Source: Kocuria rosea subsp. polaris
GTDB taxonomy: Bacteria; Actinomycetota; Actinomycetes; Actinomycetales; Micrococcaceae
Length of the DNA: 64,000 nt
Assembly: GCA_023896275.1 (NCBI GenBank)
Contig: MLDA01000020.1
Coordinates: 18,938 to 82,937, forward strand
Direction: 5' to 3'
Part shown: positions 15,686-25,201 of the stretch, one piece after another
How positions within the stretch are numbered: position 1 is the first letter of the stretch
Layout: every line of letters starts with the position of its first letter
Position numbers and translations under genes: made by a program
Notes under the pieces: model-generated
What the model was told of the DNA's origin: nothing
The model's input: the letters and a program-made list of their open reading frames with translations, nothing else
Database searches by the model: none

Positions 15686-15855
15686 TCCGGAAATCGAGGG
15701 CCGTCGGACCGGCGTCCGCGCCAAATGTTGCGCGCGAGAACGTGCACCGAATAGGTGATTGTAGAGGTCACCGCCCAGAGCGTTGTACAAATGTGACGCT
15801 TCTTAAAGTGAAATGTTTATGTGAGGCGTTGCACTCGCGTCTAGCGTTGAGAGGT

Positions 15856-17466
15856 ATGAGCACTGCACCGAGCCACCGCGGCCAATCTAAAGCCGCCGTG
15901 CGCGAGACGTTTTCCTCGCGCAAGCTGTTTATCCTCTCCGCCATCGGATCGGCGGTCGGACTGGGTAATATCTGGCGTTTCCCCTACGTCGCGTTCGAAA
16001 ACGGCGGAGGCGCCTTCCTGATCCCGTATCTGGCAGCCCTGCTGTCCGCGGGCATCCCGCTGCTGTTCCTCGACTACGCGATCGGCCACAAGTTCCGTGG
16101 CTCCGCACCTCTTGCCTACCGACGCATGAGCCGTCCCGCCGAGTTCCTCGGCTGGTGGCAGGTCCTCATGTGTTTCATTATCGCCGTCTACTACGCCGTC
16201 ATCATCGGCTGGGCCGGCATGTACGCGTGGTTCTCCATCCGGCAGTCGTGGGGTGACGACGCCGAGGGCTTCTTCTTCAGCGAATTCCTCGAAATCGCGG
16301 GGGACCCGGGAGTCTCGGCGTCCTACGTCCCGCAGGTTCTGTGGCCGCTGATCGCCGTCTGGCTCATCGCGATCGTGATCCTCGTCGCCGGCGTCCGCCG
16401 CGGCATCGCCCGCGCCAACGGCATCTTCATGCCGCTGCTCGTGGTGATGTTCGTGCTGCTGGTCATCTCCTCGCTGTTCCTGCCCGGCGCCGTCGACGGC
16501 TTGAACGCCTTCTTCACGCCGAACTGGGAGGCGCTGGCCAACCCGGCGGTGTGGGCGGCCGCGTACGGCCACATCTTCTTCTCCCTGTCGATCGCTTTCG
16601 GCATCATGATTACCTACTCGTCGTACCTGAAGCGCAAGACGGACCTGACCGGCTCCGGCATGGTCGTCGCGTTCGCCAACTCGGGCTTCGAGATCCTGGC
16701 CGGCATCGGCGTCTTCGCGGCGCTGGGCTTCATGGCCGCGGCCGCGGGGTCCACCGTCGACGAGTCCGCTTCTGCGGGCATCGGGCTTGCGTTCATCGCG
16801 TTTCCGACGATCATCTCGCAGGCGCCGTTCGGATCCGTGCTGGGCATCCTGTTCTTCGGCTCGCTCGTCTTCGCTGGACTGACGTCGCTGACGTCGATCG
16901 TCGAGGTCATCATCTCCGCGGTCAAGGACAAGATGGGCTGGGCGCGCCGGACGTCGGCACTTGTGGTCACCATCCCGATGGCGCTGATCTCGATTCTGCT
17001 GTTCGCGAGCTCGACGGGTCTGTACGTCCTCGACATCGCCGACGCGTTCGTGAACCAGTTCGGCATCCTCTTCGGCGCATTCATCGCGACGGTCCTCATC
17101 GCGTGGGTGTTCCGCAAGCTGCCGATCCTCTCCGACCACCTCAACCTGTACGGGTCGGTCAAGATGCGCCGGGTCTGGATGCTGCTGATCGGCGTCGTGT
17201 GCCCCGTCGTCCTCGGCTACATCTCCATCCAGGCGTTCAACACGTTCCTGTCGGAGCCGTACGAGGGCTACCCGGCATGGATGCTCAACACCTTCGGCTG
17301 GGGCATGGCCGCGGGCATCGTCATCCTGGCGCTAATCATCACGATGCTGCCGTGGAGCAGGAAGTCCCTGCTGCACGACGATCCGGAGTACGTCGCCATC
17401 AAGGCGCACGAGGACCAGCTGACCGGGAGCTTCCCGGTGGCTGACCAGAGCAAGAAGGAGGACTAG
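15856..17466 (+). CDS. metP: Methionine/alanine importer MetP (NSS family)
   Basis: This 536-residue sodium-dependent symporter belongs to the neurotransmitter:sodium symporter family. TM1 has the signature G-S-A-V-G-L-G-N-I-W-R-F-P-Y, which forms the sodium and amino acid site. About 11-12 hydrophobic segments follow. The immediately downstream 45-residue gene is the MetS partner, and together they match the MetPS methionine/alanine importer known from Corynebacterium glutamicum. The ATG at 15856 follows GAGAGG. A TAGCGT hexamer 8 nt upstream also allows a leaderless start. A large hairpin ends the operon after metS. Confidence 0.92.
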   Translation: MSTAPSHRGQSKAAVRETFSSRKLFILSAIGSAVGLGNIWRFPYVAFENGGGAFLIPYLAALLSAGIPLLFLDYAIGHKFRGSAPLAYRRMSRPAEFLGWWQVLMCFIIAVYYAVIIGWAGMYAWFSIRQSWGDDAEGFFFSEFLEIAGDPGVSASYVPQVLWPLIAVWLIAIVILVAGVRRGIARANGIFMPLLVVMFVLLVISSLFLPGAVDGLNAFFTPNWEALANPAVWAAAYGHIFFSLSIAFGIMITYSSYLKRKTDLTGSGMVVAFANSGFEILAGIGVFAALGFMAAAAGSTVDESASAGIGLAFIAFPTIISQAPFGSVLGILFFGSLVFAGLTSLTSIVEVIISAVKDKMGWARRTSALVVTIPMALISILLFASSTGLYVLDIADAFVNQFGILFGAFIATVLIAWVFRKLPILSDHLNLYGSVKMRRVWMLLIGVVCPVVLGYISIQAFNTFLSEPYEGYPAWMLNTFGWGMAAGIVILALIITMLPWSRKSLLHDDPEYVAIKAHEDQLTGSFPVADQSKKED

Positions 17467-17468
17467 AC

Positions 17469-17606
17469 ATGACCGCGACAGCGATCATCATGATGATCAT
17501 CGCCCTGCTCACCGTCTGGGGCGGACTGGGCCTGGCGTTGGCGAACCTCAGCCGGCACCCCGAAGTGGAGGAAGACCTCCCCACCGCAGCCGCACCCGAG
17601 CTCTAA
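17469..17606 (+). CDS. metS: Methionine/alanine importer small subunit MetS
   Basis: This 45-residue peptide begins 2 nt after the metP stop. A hydrophobic helix near residues 4-26 is rich in Ile, Met and Leu, followed by a short polar tail with S-R-H-P-E-V-E-E and a Pro/Ala end. This is the pattern of MetS, the essential small subunit of the MetPS importer. It is short enough to be missed by gene callers. The overlap of the metP 3' end with a GAAGGAGG-like site supports translation. Confidence 0.88.
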   Translation: MTATAIIMMIIALLTVWGGLGLALANLSRHPEVEEDLPTAAAPEL

Positions 17607-17620
17607 CTCGCCGCGCGGCG

Positions 17621-17690
17621 AGAACGACGACGGCCCCGACGGCCCGCACGAGGATTTCTCCTCGCGGGCCGGCGGGGCCGTCGTCGTTCT
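17621..17690. terminator. Long GC-rich terminator hairpin after metPS
   Basis: Positions 17621-17647 and 17664-17690 are complementary with one mismatch and enclose a 16-nt loop. The ACGACGACGGCC arm also occurs in the hairpin at 33151-33203. It separates the convergent metS and rarD genes and can act on both strands. Confidence 0.75.
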
Positions 17691-17738
17691 GCGTGTCCCT
17701 GCTGGCGTGACGACGCGCTGCGCCGCGACGAGTGGCGG

Positions 17739-18689
17739 TCAAGCCGCCGTGCCGGAGCGCCGCTTGTCGTTGCGGGCGCGCGCGGTGCGCGGGCGCCGGC
17801 GGAAGAGGTCGACCGAGAGGATGACGATCGCGACCCACACCAGGGCGAAACCGATCCAGCGCTCGAGCGGCATGGGCTCGCCGAAGACCAACAGGGCGAT
17901 CACGAACTGCGCCGTCGGCGCGATGTACTGCAGGCTGCCCACGACCGACAGCGGCAGCCGCGACGCGGCGGCGCCGAAGAACAACAGCGGGGTCGCGGTG
18001 ATGATGCCCAAGCCGGCCAGCAGCCAGAAGTGGCCGGGGCCGAGGGCCAGGGCCGTCGCGGACCCGCGGTCGGCGAGGACGAACAGGCAGACCACGGCCG
18101 GCCCGAACAGGATCGTCGTCTCGACGGTCAGCGACGTGACCGCCGTCGTCCGCTTCCCGACGCGGTTCTTGGCGTACCCGTAGAGCGCGAACGTCGTCGC
18201 CAACACCAGCGAGATCCACGGCACGGCCCCGTACCCGATGGACATGACGAGGACGGCGGACGTCGCGATGGCGATGGCGACCCACTGCAGGCGGGAGAGG
18301 CGCTCGCCGAGGACGAGCACGCCGAGGGCGATCGAGAGCAGCGGGTTGATGTAGTAACCGAGCGCCGATTCGAGGGCCCGGCCGTTGAGGACCGCGTACG
18401 CGAACGTCAGCCAGTTGGCTGCGATCAGCAGTGACGCCGCGGTGAGCCATGCCATGGCCCGCGGGGTGCGCAGCAGGAGCAGCAGCGGCCGCCACTGGCG
18501 CATCAGCGTGACCAGTGCGGCGCAGACGAGCAGGGACCAGACGATCCGATGCGCCAGGATCTCCACCGGGCCCGCCGCCGCGACCAGCGCGAGGTACAGG
18601 GGCAACACGCCCCACAGACCGTAGGCGGTGATCCCGAAGGCGACGCCGGCGTTCTGCTCGCTGCGCGGGGTTCCGGCGGGTTTCAACAT
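17739..18689 (-). CDS. rarD: RarD-type EamA transporter
   Basis: This 316-residue membrane protein has ten hydrophobic segments in two EamA repeats, as in the DMT superfamily. The opening G-I-T-A-Y-G-L-W-G-V-L-P-L-Y and E-I-L-A-H-R-I-V-W-S are diagnostic of RarD. The substrate is unknown. The ATG at 18689 has an AGGAAA site. An upstream ATG at 18722 overlaps the eccC stop by 4 bp (ATGA) and could be used by coupling, but it lacks a good site. A basic Arg-rich tail ends the protein. Its location behind the type VII genes may be chance. Confidence 0.85.
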   Translation of the reverse strand: MLKPAGTPRSEQNAGVAFGITAYGLWGVLPLYLALVAAAGPVEILAHRIVWSLLVCAALVTLMRQWRPLLLLLRTPRAMAWLTAASLLIAANWLTFAYAVLNGRALESALGYYINPLLSIALGVLVLGERLSRLQWVAIAIATSAVLVMSIGYGAVPWISLVLATTFALYGYAKNRVGKRTTAVTSLTVETTILFGPAVVCLFVLADRGSATALALGPGHFWLLAGLGIITATPLLFFGAAASRLPLSVVGSLQYIAPTAQFVIALLVFGEPMPLERWIGFALVWVAIVILSVDLFRRRPRTARARNDKRRSGTAA

Positions 18690-18718
18690 GGCGTTTCCTG
18701 AGGCTCTCACCCGCGGAA

Positions 18719-21700
18719 TCATACGCCGGATTCGGCCTCGGGGGTGTCCGGGTCGCGGAACGTCTGCACGGTCTGCAGCGGCTTGCCCGTCTGCACCAAC
18801 TGGCCGCGGCCCGGAGGCAGCGCGCGGGCCCGCACGTTGTTCACGAGCGCGCCCTCGGAGCGGTCGCCGGACATGATCAGCGCCGCGGTACCGGAGTCGC
18901 GCAGGGTCGAGAAGAAGGACTCGTACATGCCCCGGCTCGCCCCGCGCACCTTGCGCGTGAGAACGACGTTCAGGTTGAGCTCGGCGGCCATCGGCAGATA
19001 GTTCGCGAGCCGGCTCAGCGGCGAGTTGTTGCCCGCGGTCAGCACGTCGTAGTCGTCGGCGAGCACAACGAGCCGCGCGCTGCCGGGCTTCTCGTCCTCG
19101 CTGCCGCCGTTCAGTCGCAGCTCGAGCTCCTTCACAAGGGCCGCGCTCAGCTGCTCGCCGACCGCCGCGCTGCCGGCGTACCCGCCGAGGTAGTCGTCGG
19201 GTACGACGTCGTCCAGGTCCTTGCGCGGGTCGTACACGGCGAAGAGCAGCTCCTCGGGCGTGTGCTGGTCGACGAACGTGCGGATCACCTGGCGCAGCAC
19301 GTTGGACTTGCCGCAGCCCTCGTCGCCCATGATCAGCAGGTGCCGGTCCTTCGTGGTCATGTCGAGCACGTGCGCGCCCAGGTCGACCTCGCGGAGGCCG
19401 ATGGCCAGGTGGCCCGGGGCGGTGAGTGCCGGCGCCTCGGCGGCGGAGACCTCGGCGGGCAGCACGCGCACCTGCATCGCGGTCTCGCTCGTGGAGGCCG
19501 CGACCTCGGCGACGAGCGAGCGCAGCCCCTCCGAGAGGGTCTCCGGGTCCGCCTCGCCGTCGATGCGGGGCAAGGCGACGTGCCCGATGAGCTTCGCGTC
19601 GGAGAGGCCGCGGCCGGGCACGTCGGCGTTCACGCCGGTGGCGACCTTGCGGTCGATCATCGAGTCGCCCGGGTCGGCGAGCGCGAGCTCGATCTTGTTG
19701 CCGAAGAAGCCCTGCTGCGCCATGCGGATCTCGCCGCTGCGGTTGAGCGTGGTGACGAGGTGGATGCCGTAGCCGCCGCCGCGCATGATGAGCGTCGTGA
19801 CGGCGTCGGCGATCTCGTCGAAGTCGTCGTTGATCTGGGCGTAGCCGTCGATGAGCAGGAAGACGTCGGCGCTGGGCAGCTCGGGCAGGTCCCCGGCGGC
19901 GTGCATGCGGCGCATCGTCGCGAGCGAGTCGATCTGCCGGTGCTCGAAGAGCTGCTCACGGTGCACGAGCATGCCGAGCAGCTCCTCGATTGTGCGGCGG
20001 ACGACTTCGCGGTTGGTCCGGATCGCGATGCCGCCCACGTGCGGCAGACCGCTCAGCGGCAGGAGCGAGGAGCCGAGCAGGTCGATGCCGTACACGCCGA
20101 CCTCGCTCGGGCGGTGCGTCAGCGCGAGCGAGGCGACGATCGTGCGCAGCAGCGTGCTGCGCCCCGACTGCGGCCCGCCGACGATCATCAGGTTGCCGCC
20201 GCCGGAGGCGAAGTCGACCTCCCAGAGGCCCTGCCACTGCTTGGCCGGGTCGTCGAGCAGGCCGACGGGCACGCGCAGCTTGCCGCCGGCCTCGAGCCGC
20301 AGCCCGTGCTCGCTGGGCCGCACCTGCCCCACACTCGCGTCCAGCGTGATCGCCGCGGGCAGCGGCGGCAGCCAGATCTCCTGCACGGACCGGGGGAACG
20401 TGCGCAGCGTGTCCATGAGGGTGGACATCACGGTCGGGCCGGTGGTCCGCGCGGGCGCCGACTTCTTCGGCGCGCCGTCGTCGTCCCCCGTGGCCGCGTC
20501 CGCGGAGTCCGTCGCGAAGAAGCGCAAGGGGACGACGTCGGCGCTCGCGCCGGCCGCCGGCGCATCATCGGTCGTGCGCTCGGCCTCGACGGCCCCCGAG
20601 ACGTACCCGGACTTGAAACGGGTGTAAACCGTCGTGTCGACCTTGAGGTAGCCATAGCCGGGTACGGGCGGCAGGTGGAAGGCATCTCCGGTGTCGAGCA
20701 CGGTCTTCGACTCGGCCTCGGAGAGCGTGCGCAGACCGATGCGGTAGGACAGGTAGGTTTCCAGGCCCTTGAGCTTGCCGCCCTCGACGCGCTGCGAGGA
20801 CAGCAGCAGGTGCACGCCGATCGAGCGGCCGATGCGGCCGATGGAGAGGAACAGGTCGATGAAGTCGGGGCGGGCGGTGAGGAGCTCGCCGAACTCGTCG
20901 ATGATGATGACCAGGTGCGGCAGCGGGTCCATGTGCTCGCCGCGGGCCAGGCGCTCGGCGCGGTGCACCTGGTAGTCGGTGATGTTGGCGATGTTGCCGG
21001 CGGCCTTGAGAACCTCCTGCCGGCGGAGGATCTCGCCGTTGAGGCTCGCGTAGACGCGCTCGACGAGGGAGAGATCGTCGGAGAGGTTCGTGATGATGCC
21101 GGTGACCTGCGGGGCACCCTCGAAGGGGGCGAACGTGGCGCCGCCCTTGAAGTCGACGAGGACCATGGCGAGCACGTCGGGGGAGTGTGTGGCGAGCAGG
21201 CCGAAGACCATCGAGCGCAGCATCTCGGACTTGCCAGAGCCGGTCGCGCCCACGCACAGCCCGTGCGGGCCCATGCCGAACTGGGCGGCTTCCTTGAGGT
21301 CCAGCGTCGCCGGACGGCCGCGGTCGTCGGGGCCGAGGGGGACGCGCAGGAAGTCGGCGTCGGAACGCGGGCGCCATGTGCGTTCGACGTCGGCGCGGTC
21401 GAGGGCCGGGGTCAGGCCCAGCATCTCGATGAACGACTGGGCGCCTTCGCCCCCGCCGCCGTGTTCGAGCGAATCGGCGGAGAGGCGCAGCGGGGCGAGC
21501 TCGCGGGCCAAGGCGGAGGCGGTGGCGACGGGCAGGTCGTCGAGCTGACCCAACGTGGTCACGGGCGCCGCGGGGTCCTGCCGGTAGTCCTCGAGTCGGA
21601 ACCCGTCCTCGGTCTCGGTGATGCGGATGCCGATCTCGGATGGTTCGTCCCCGCGCGCGGCGACGAGGTGCACAACCGTCATGCCGAGCCCCTGCGGGGT

Positions 21701-22717
21701 GAGATAGCGGTCGACGAGGGGGAAGTCCTCCGCCTGCTTGCCGTGGGAGTCGGAGAAGAGCACGAGCCGCGAGAGCACCGAGAGCGCCCCCGATTCGGAC
21801 TTGCGCGCCTCGGCGGCGATTTTCGTCCGGTGCTGCAGGTCCGCCGCCATGACATCGGCCAAGTCGTCGAGGCTGCGGCCGATCCGCCGCACGGGGCCGG
21901 TCTCGGTGGCCTGGCGCTGGTCGGCCAAGTGCGGCAGCCACTGCGCCCAGGACCAGTCGCCCTCGGCGTCGCGCGGAACCGACAGACCCAGCTCGAGGTC
22001 CTCGGGCGAGTGCAGTGCGGCGGAGGAGACGATCAGGTTGCGGGCCACGGACAGCGCGAACGCCCGCGAGCCGACGACCGAGACGTTGCCGACGGCGTCC
22101 AGCGGGACGGCGACCGGCATGGACGGGCTCTTCGCGTAGCGCCGGCGCAGGATCTCGGCCTCGGCGGCCATGAACGAGTCCTCGAGCTGGCCCGGGGCGG
22201 TGGCCTCGGCGACCGCGAGCCGCCGGCACGGGCGCTCACCCGTTCCGAGGCGGACGTCGAGGAAGTCCTCGCTCGAGCGCCGGCGCTCCCACAGCCGCAG
22301 CGGGTCGCGGACGACGTCGAACAACGCGGCCGGGTCCGGGCTGGCCGTGCGCGCCGTGGCGAGCGCCTCGTGCTCGTCGGCGCGCAGCTTCACGCGCGTG
22401 CGCTCGAGGTAGCGCAGGTAGAGGTCGCGGGCCTGGCGCCGCTGCTTGAGCGCCTTGCCGCGCTGGGAGAACATCATCGCGATGCCGACGACGACGGTGA
22501 GCACCATCATCATCGCCCCGACCGCCGCGAACGGCGAGTTGCGGAACATCATCATCACGGTCATGGAGACGGCGCCGCCGAGCATCGGGACGATCGCCAT
22601 CAGGTTCATGCCCTGCGTCTCGCCCTCGACGGGCGGGGGTGCATCGATCGAGAACGGGCGGAACTCGCGCAGGGGAGGGGTCGTGCGCGCCGGGCGGTGG
22701 ACGATGCGCTGGCTCAT
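18719..22717 (-). CDS. eccC: Type VII secretion FtsK/SpoIIIE-type ATPase EccC
   Basis: This 1332-residue ATPase is the motor of ESX/type VII secretion. Two transmembrane helices lie at about residues 40-85. Three P-loop domains follow. D1 has G-A-T-G-S-G-K-S (490-497) and I-I-I-D-E-F. D2 has G-P-Q-S-G-R-S-T (848-855), with Arg instead of the Walker Lys. D3 has G-D-E-G-C-G-K-S (1131-1138) with L-A-D-D. The active D1 and degenerate D2 match known EccC biology. The ATG at 22717 overlaps the stop of the upstream MinD-like gene by 4 bp (ATGA), so translation is coupled. The gene is single-chain (EccCab). Confidence 0.95.
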   Translation of the reverse strand: MSQRIVHRPARTTPPLREFRPFSIDAPPPVEGETQGMNLMAIVPMLGGAVSMTVMMMFRNSPFAAVGAMMMVLTVVVGIAMMFSQRGKALKQRRQARDLYLRYLERTRVKLRADEHEALATARTASPDPAALFDVVRDPLRLWERRRSSEDFLDVRLGTGERPCRRLAVAEATAPGQLEDSFMAAEAEILRRRYAKSPSMPVAVPLDAVGNVSVVGSRAFALSVARNLIVSSAALHSPEDLELGLSVPRDAEGDWSWAQWLPHLADQRQATETGPVRRIGRSLDDLADVMAADLQHRTKIAAEARKSESGALSVLSRLVLFSDSHGKQAEDFPLVDRYLTPQGLGMTVVHLVAARGDEPSEIGIRITETEDGFRLEDYRQDPAAPVTTLGQLDDLPVATASALARELAPLRLSADSLEHGGGGEGAQSFIEMLGLTPALDRADVERTWRPRSDADFLRVPLGPDDRGRPATLDLKEAAQFGMGPHGLCVGATGSGKSEMLRSMVFGLLATHSPDVLAMVLVDFKGGATFAPFEGAPQVTGIITNLSDDLSLVERVYASLNGEILRRQEVLKAAGNIANITDYQVHRAERLARGEHMDPLPHLVIIIDEFGELLTARPDFIDLFLSIGRIGRSIGVHLLLSSQRVEGGKLKGLETYLSYRIGLRTLSEAESKTVLDTGDAFHLPPVPGYGYLKVDTTVYTRFKSGYVSGAVEAERTTDDAPAAGASADVVPLRFFATDSADAATGDDDGAPKKSAPARTTGPTVMSTLMDTLRTFPRSVQEIWLPPLPAAITLDASVGQVRPSEHGLRLEAGGKLRVPVGLLDDPAKQWQGLWEVDFASGGGNLMIVGGPQSGRSTLLRTIVASLALTHRPSEVGVYGIDLLGSSLLPLSGLPHVGGIAIRTNREVVRRTIEELLGMLVHREQLFEHRQIDSLATMRRMHAAGDLPELPSADVFLLIDGYAQINDDFDEIADAVTTLIMRGGGYGIHLVTTLNRSGEIRMAQQGFFGNKIELALADPGDSMIDRKVATGVNADVPGRGLSDAKLIGHVALPRIDGEADPETLSEGLRSLVAEVAASTSETAMQVRVLPAEVSAAEAPALTAPGHLAIGLREVDLGAHVLDMTTKDRHLLIMGDEGCGKSNVLRQVIRTFVDQHTPEELLFAVYDPRKDLDDVVPDDYLGGYAGSAAVGEQLSAALVKELELRLNGGSEDEKPGSARLVVLADDYDVLTAGNNSPLSRLANYLPMAAELNLNVVLTRKVRGASRGMYESFFSTLRDSGTAALIMSGDRSEGALVNNVRARALPPGRGQLVQTGKPLQTVQTFRDPDTPEAESGV

Positions 22718-23817
22718 CGGCGCCCGCCCGCGCCCTGACCGCCGAGGCGGGACTGTGCTTCGTTGGCGACCGTGAGCAGCCGACCACCCAGATGAGCGAC
22801 GGCCATCCGGCGCTCGGTGCCGAGCCGGGAGAGCCCTAGGCGGGCGCCGGCGGCTAGGTGGGCGTCGTAGTCGAGGGCGTGCGCCTCGTACCCGAGCGCG
22901 CGCAGCCGCCCGGCCTGCTGCGCGGCCGGCAGCGGCGAGCGCCGGTCCAGCTGCGTGACCAGCACGACGACGCGGCCGGCTGCGACGAGCCGACGCAGAT
23001 AGGGGCCGGAGAGTTGGGCGATGGCATCCTCGATGCCGCTCATCGTCGCCGGCACCACCCACAGCGCGGCGTGGGCATCGGCAAGGGCGGCGGCCGTCGT
23101 CGGCTGGTTCACCCCGGCGGGGCAGTCGAGCAGGGTGATGGGGAAGTACCGCGAGACGCTTGCGCAGGCCTCGCGCACGAGGGACCCGGCCGGGGGCGGG
23201 CCGTCGGCGGCGCCCGCGCTCGCAGTGGCGAGCAGGTTCTCGCGCACCGGGGCGAGCATCGCGCGCATGTCGTGCGCACTCGGCAGGCGGCCCCCGGTGG
23301 TCTCCGGGACGAGCTGGGCGAACGTCGCTGCGGTTGCCTGCGCGTCCACGCCGAGGCGCAGGCCGAGCGTGCCGTGGCCGAGCGCGAGGTCGAGGGCGGC
23401 GACCGTGTCCTGGCGGACCGCGGAGTAGAGGCGGGCCAGCAGGGCGGCGGCCGTCGTCGTGCCGGCGCCGCCGCGCGTCGAGAAGACGGCGACGCGCCGC
23501 CCCGTCGTGACGGGCGCCTGGGCCTCGGCCGCGGCGGCCGCGAGGTCCGCGGCGGAGGTGTCGGAGCCGAAGACCCGGCGCAGGGTGCGCCCGAGGCCGC
23601 CCGAGGCGCCGGAGACGTGTGAGAGGCGCAGCAGGTCGAAGCCCAGCGCCTGGCCGACGGCGGGGTCCACGCGGCCGCCGGCGGGCGGTGCCGGCCGCCG
23701 CGGCGCCGGGTCGCGCTCGGCGCGCCGGGAAGCGCGCGAGGGCGCCGGGGCCCACGGGTCAACGACGCGCAGCTGCTGCGCCTCGGGGCCGGTGTGGGGG
23801 TCGTTGGTCGACGTCAT
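22714..23817 (-). CDS. MinD/ParA-like protein of the type VII locus, degenerate P-loop
   Basis: This 367-residue protein has a proline/arginine-rich disordered N-terminus (about 1-55) and then a MinD/ParA fold. The P-loop region near 113-122 reads S-T-R-G-G-A-G-T-T-T, where both Lys of the deviant Walker A motif K-G-G-x-G-K-T are replaced (Arg and Thr). The later D-L-A-L-G-H-G-T-L-G and D-C-P-A-G segments correspond to switch regions. MinD-like proteins such as EspI accompany ESX loci. This one may bind without hydrolysing ATP. The start ATG at 23817 has a GAGGAAG site. It overlaps eccC by 4 bp. Confidence 0.8.
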   Translation of the reverse strand: MTSTNDPHTGPEAQQLRVVDPWAPAPSRASRRAERDPAPRRPAPPAGGRVDPAVGQALGFDLLRLSHVSGASGGLGRTLRRVFGSDTSAADLAAAAAEAQAPVTTGRRVAVFSTRGGAGTTTAAALLARLYSAVRQDTVAALDLALGHGTLGLRLGVDAQATAATFAQLVPETTGGRLPSAHDMRAMLAPVRENLLATASAGAADGPPPAGSLVREACASVSRYFPITLLDCPAGVNQPTTAAALADAHAALWVVPATMSGIEDAIAQLSGPYLRRLVAAGRVVVLVTQLDRRSPLPAAQQAGRLRALGYEAHALDYDAHLAAGARLGLSRLGTERRMAVAHLGGRLLTVANEAQSRLGGQGAGGRR

Positions 23818-23834
23818 CGGTCGCTTCCTCGTCT

Positions 23835-25193
23835 CTAGAAGGACTTCAACAGCAGGGCGAAGACGCCGCAGTAGCCGACGATCAACGGGATCGTGGCGAC
23901 GACGGCGAGGGACTCGATCCGCCCGCCGAGCTGCCGCAGCCGGGCCTGGGTATGCTCGGGCAGCCGGACAGTCAGGCCCAGCCCGGCGCCGACGGCGGCG
24001 GCGAGCACGGCGATCGGGACGATCCACGCGAGCGGGCCCGCGACGTCGACGAGGTGCAGGCACCCGGAGACGACGCCGGCGGCCCCGGCCGCGTAGAGGC
24101 TGTACCGCTCGATGGCCAGCGGGAACGCCCGCGCCCGCAGCACCGTCGCGACCGTCAGGCACAGCAGCAGCGGCATCGTCCATTCGGGCCGCCCGGACTC
24201 GGCGAGGAGCCAGAGGCCTAGGCCGGCCGAGACGGCGGTCGCCACCGTCGAGTAGCGCAGGGCGCCGTGGGCGCCGTGAATTGCCGCGACGGCGTCGTAC
24301 CGCATGATCGTGGCACCCTCGGCGCGGGCGTCGTCGAGCCCGGCGAGGCCGGATGCGGACAGGGCGATCGACGGCAGCAGCCCGAGTACGACGACGGAAC
24401 CGAGCGCGCCGATGGCCGCGACGGCGGGCCCGGCCGGGACCGACTCGGCGGTCGCCCAGCCGGCCAGCGGGAACGCGCCCGCCCAGACGGCGGCGAGCGC
24501 GCCCGCGACCCCGGCCGTCGTCAGGACGGCGCCGGGCCGGTCGGAGACGCCGGCCAGCGCCGCGATGAGCGCCACGACGACGGCGGCGGCGAGCAGGGCG
24601 AACCCGTAGGCCGGGAGCCACTCCCAGTGCCACAGGCCGACGACGGCCAGTGCCGCCCCGGTGACCTGGAGGGTGGCCGCGACCGGGCGCGAGGCCGCCA
24701 CCAGTGCCGCACCCGTGGCCAAGAGGCCGGCGCCGCACGCGAGCAGGATCCACCACATGCTCGCTGCGGCATACTCATTCGTCAGCAGCCAGGCGCCGAA
24801 CACTGCGGCGAGTCCGGCGGCGACGCCGGAACCGATCACGACGTCGCGATCCCGCCACGCGCCGCCGACGGACTCGGCCTCGTTGACCACCGCGTCCGTG
24901 ACGTCGTAGACGACCGCGGGCGGCGGCGCCTCGTCGTTGCTGAACAGGCTCAGCGTCGATCCGTCGACGATGCCGGCGGCGGCGAGCGTGGAGCTGGCCG
25001 GCAGCGGCTCACCCGTGTCCGTGAGCAGGACTTTGGAGGCCACGCGTTCGCCCGGGGTATCGCCGAGCAGCCGCAGGATCTGCGGCATCAGCGTCCCGAC
25101 CTCGGCCGTCGAGGGCAGCAGCAGGTCCAGGCGCCGGTGCTCGCCGGCCAGGGTGACGCGGGTGTAGGTGCTTGTTGCGATCGCTTGGCTCAT
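23835..25193 (-). CDS. eccD: Type VII secretion membrane protein EccD
   Basis: This 452-residue protein has an N-terminal ubiquitin-like domain (about residues 8-85, with R-L-D-L-L-L-P-S) and then about 11 hydrophobic segments. This is the EccD layout, and the protein forms the membrane pore of the ESX complex. The ATG at 25193 gives an N-terminus M-S-Q-A that fits the domain; a longer reading adds residues before it. It lies 8 bp after the stop of the 92-residue membrane protein and 17 bp before the MinD-like gene, all in one minus-strand operon. Confidence 0.9.
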   Translation of the reverse strand: MSQAIATSTYTRVTLAGEHRRLDLLLPSTAEVGTLMPQILRLLGDTPGERVASKVLLTDTGEPLPASSTLAAAGIVDGSTLSLFSNDEAPPPAVVYDVTDAVVNEAESVGGAWRDRDVVIGSGVAAGLAAVFGAWLLTNEYAAASMWWILLACGAGLLATGAALVAASRPVAATLQVTGAALAVVGLWHWEWLPAYGFALLAAAVVVALIAALAGVSDRPGAVLTTAGVAGALAAVWAGAFPLAGWATAESVPAGPAVAAIGALGSVVVLGLLPSIALSASGLAGLDDARAEGATIMRYDAVAAIHGAHGALRYSTVATAVSAGLGLWLLAESGRPEWTMPLLLCLTVATVLRARAFPLAIERYSLYAAGAAGVVSGCLHLVDVAGPLAWIVPIAVLAAAVGAGLGLTVRLPEHTQARLRQLGGRIESLAVVATIPLIVGYCGVFALLLKSF

Positions 25194-25201
25194 GTCCTGC
25201 C

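Noticed and set aside
19262..22738. Very long open frame (about 1158 codons) on the plus strand, opposite eccC
   Set aside because: It is a high-GC shadow of eccC. Its translation is rich in Arg, His, Asp and Ala, has no family motif, and eccC is beyond doubt.
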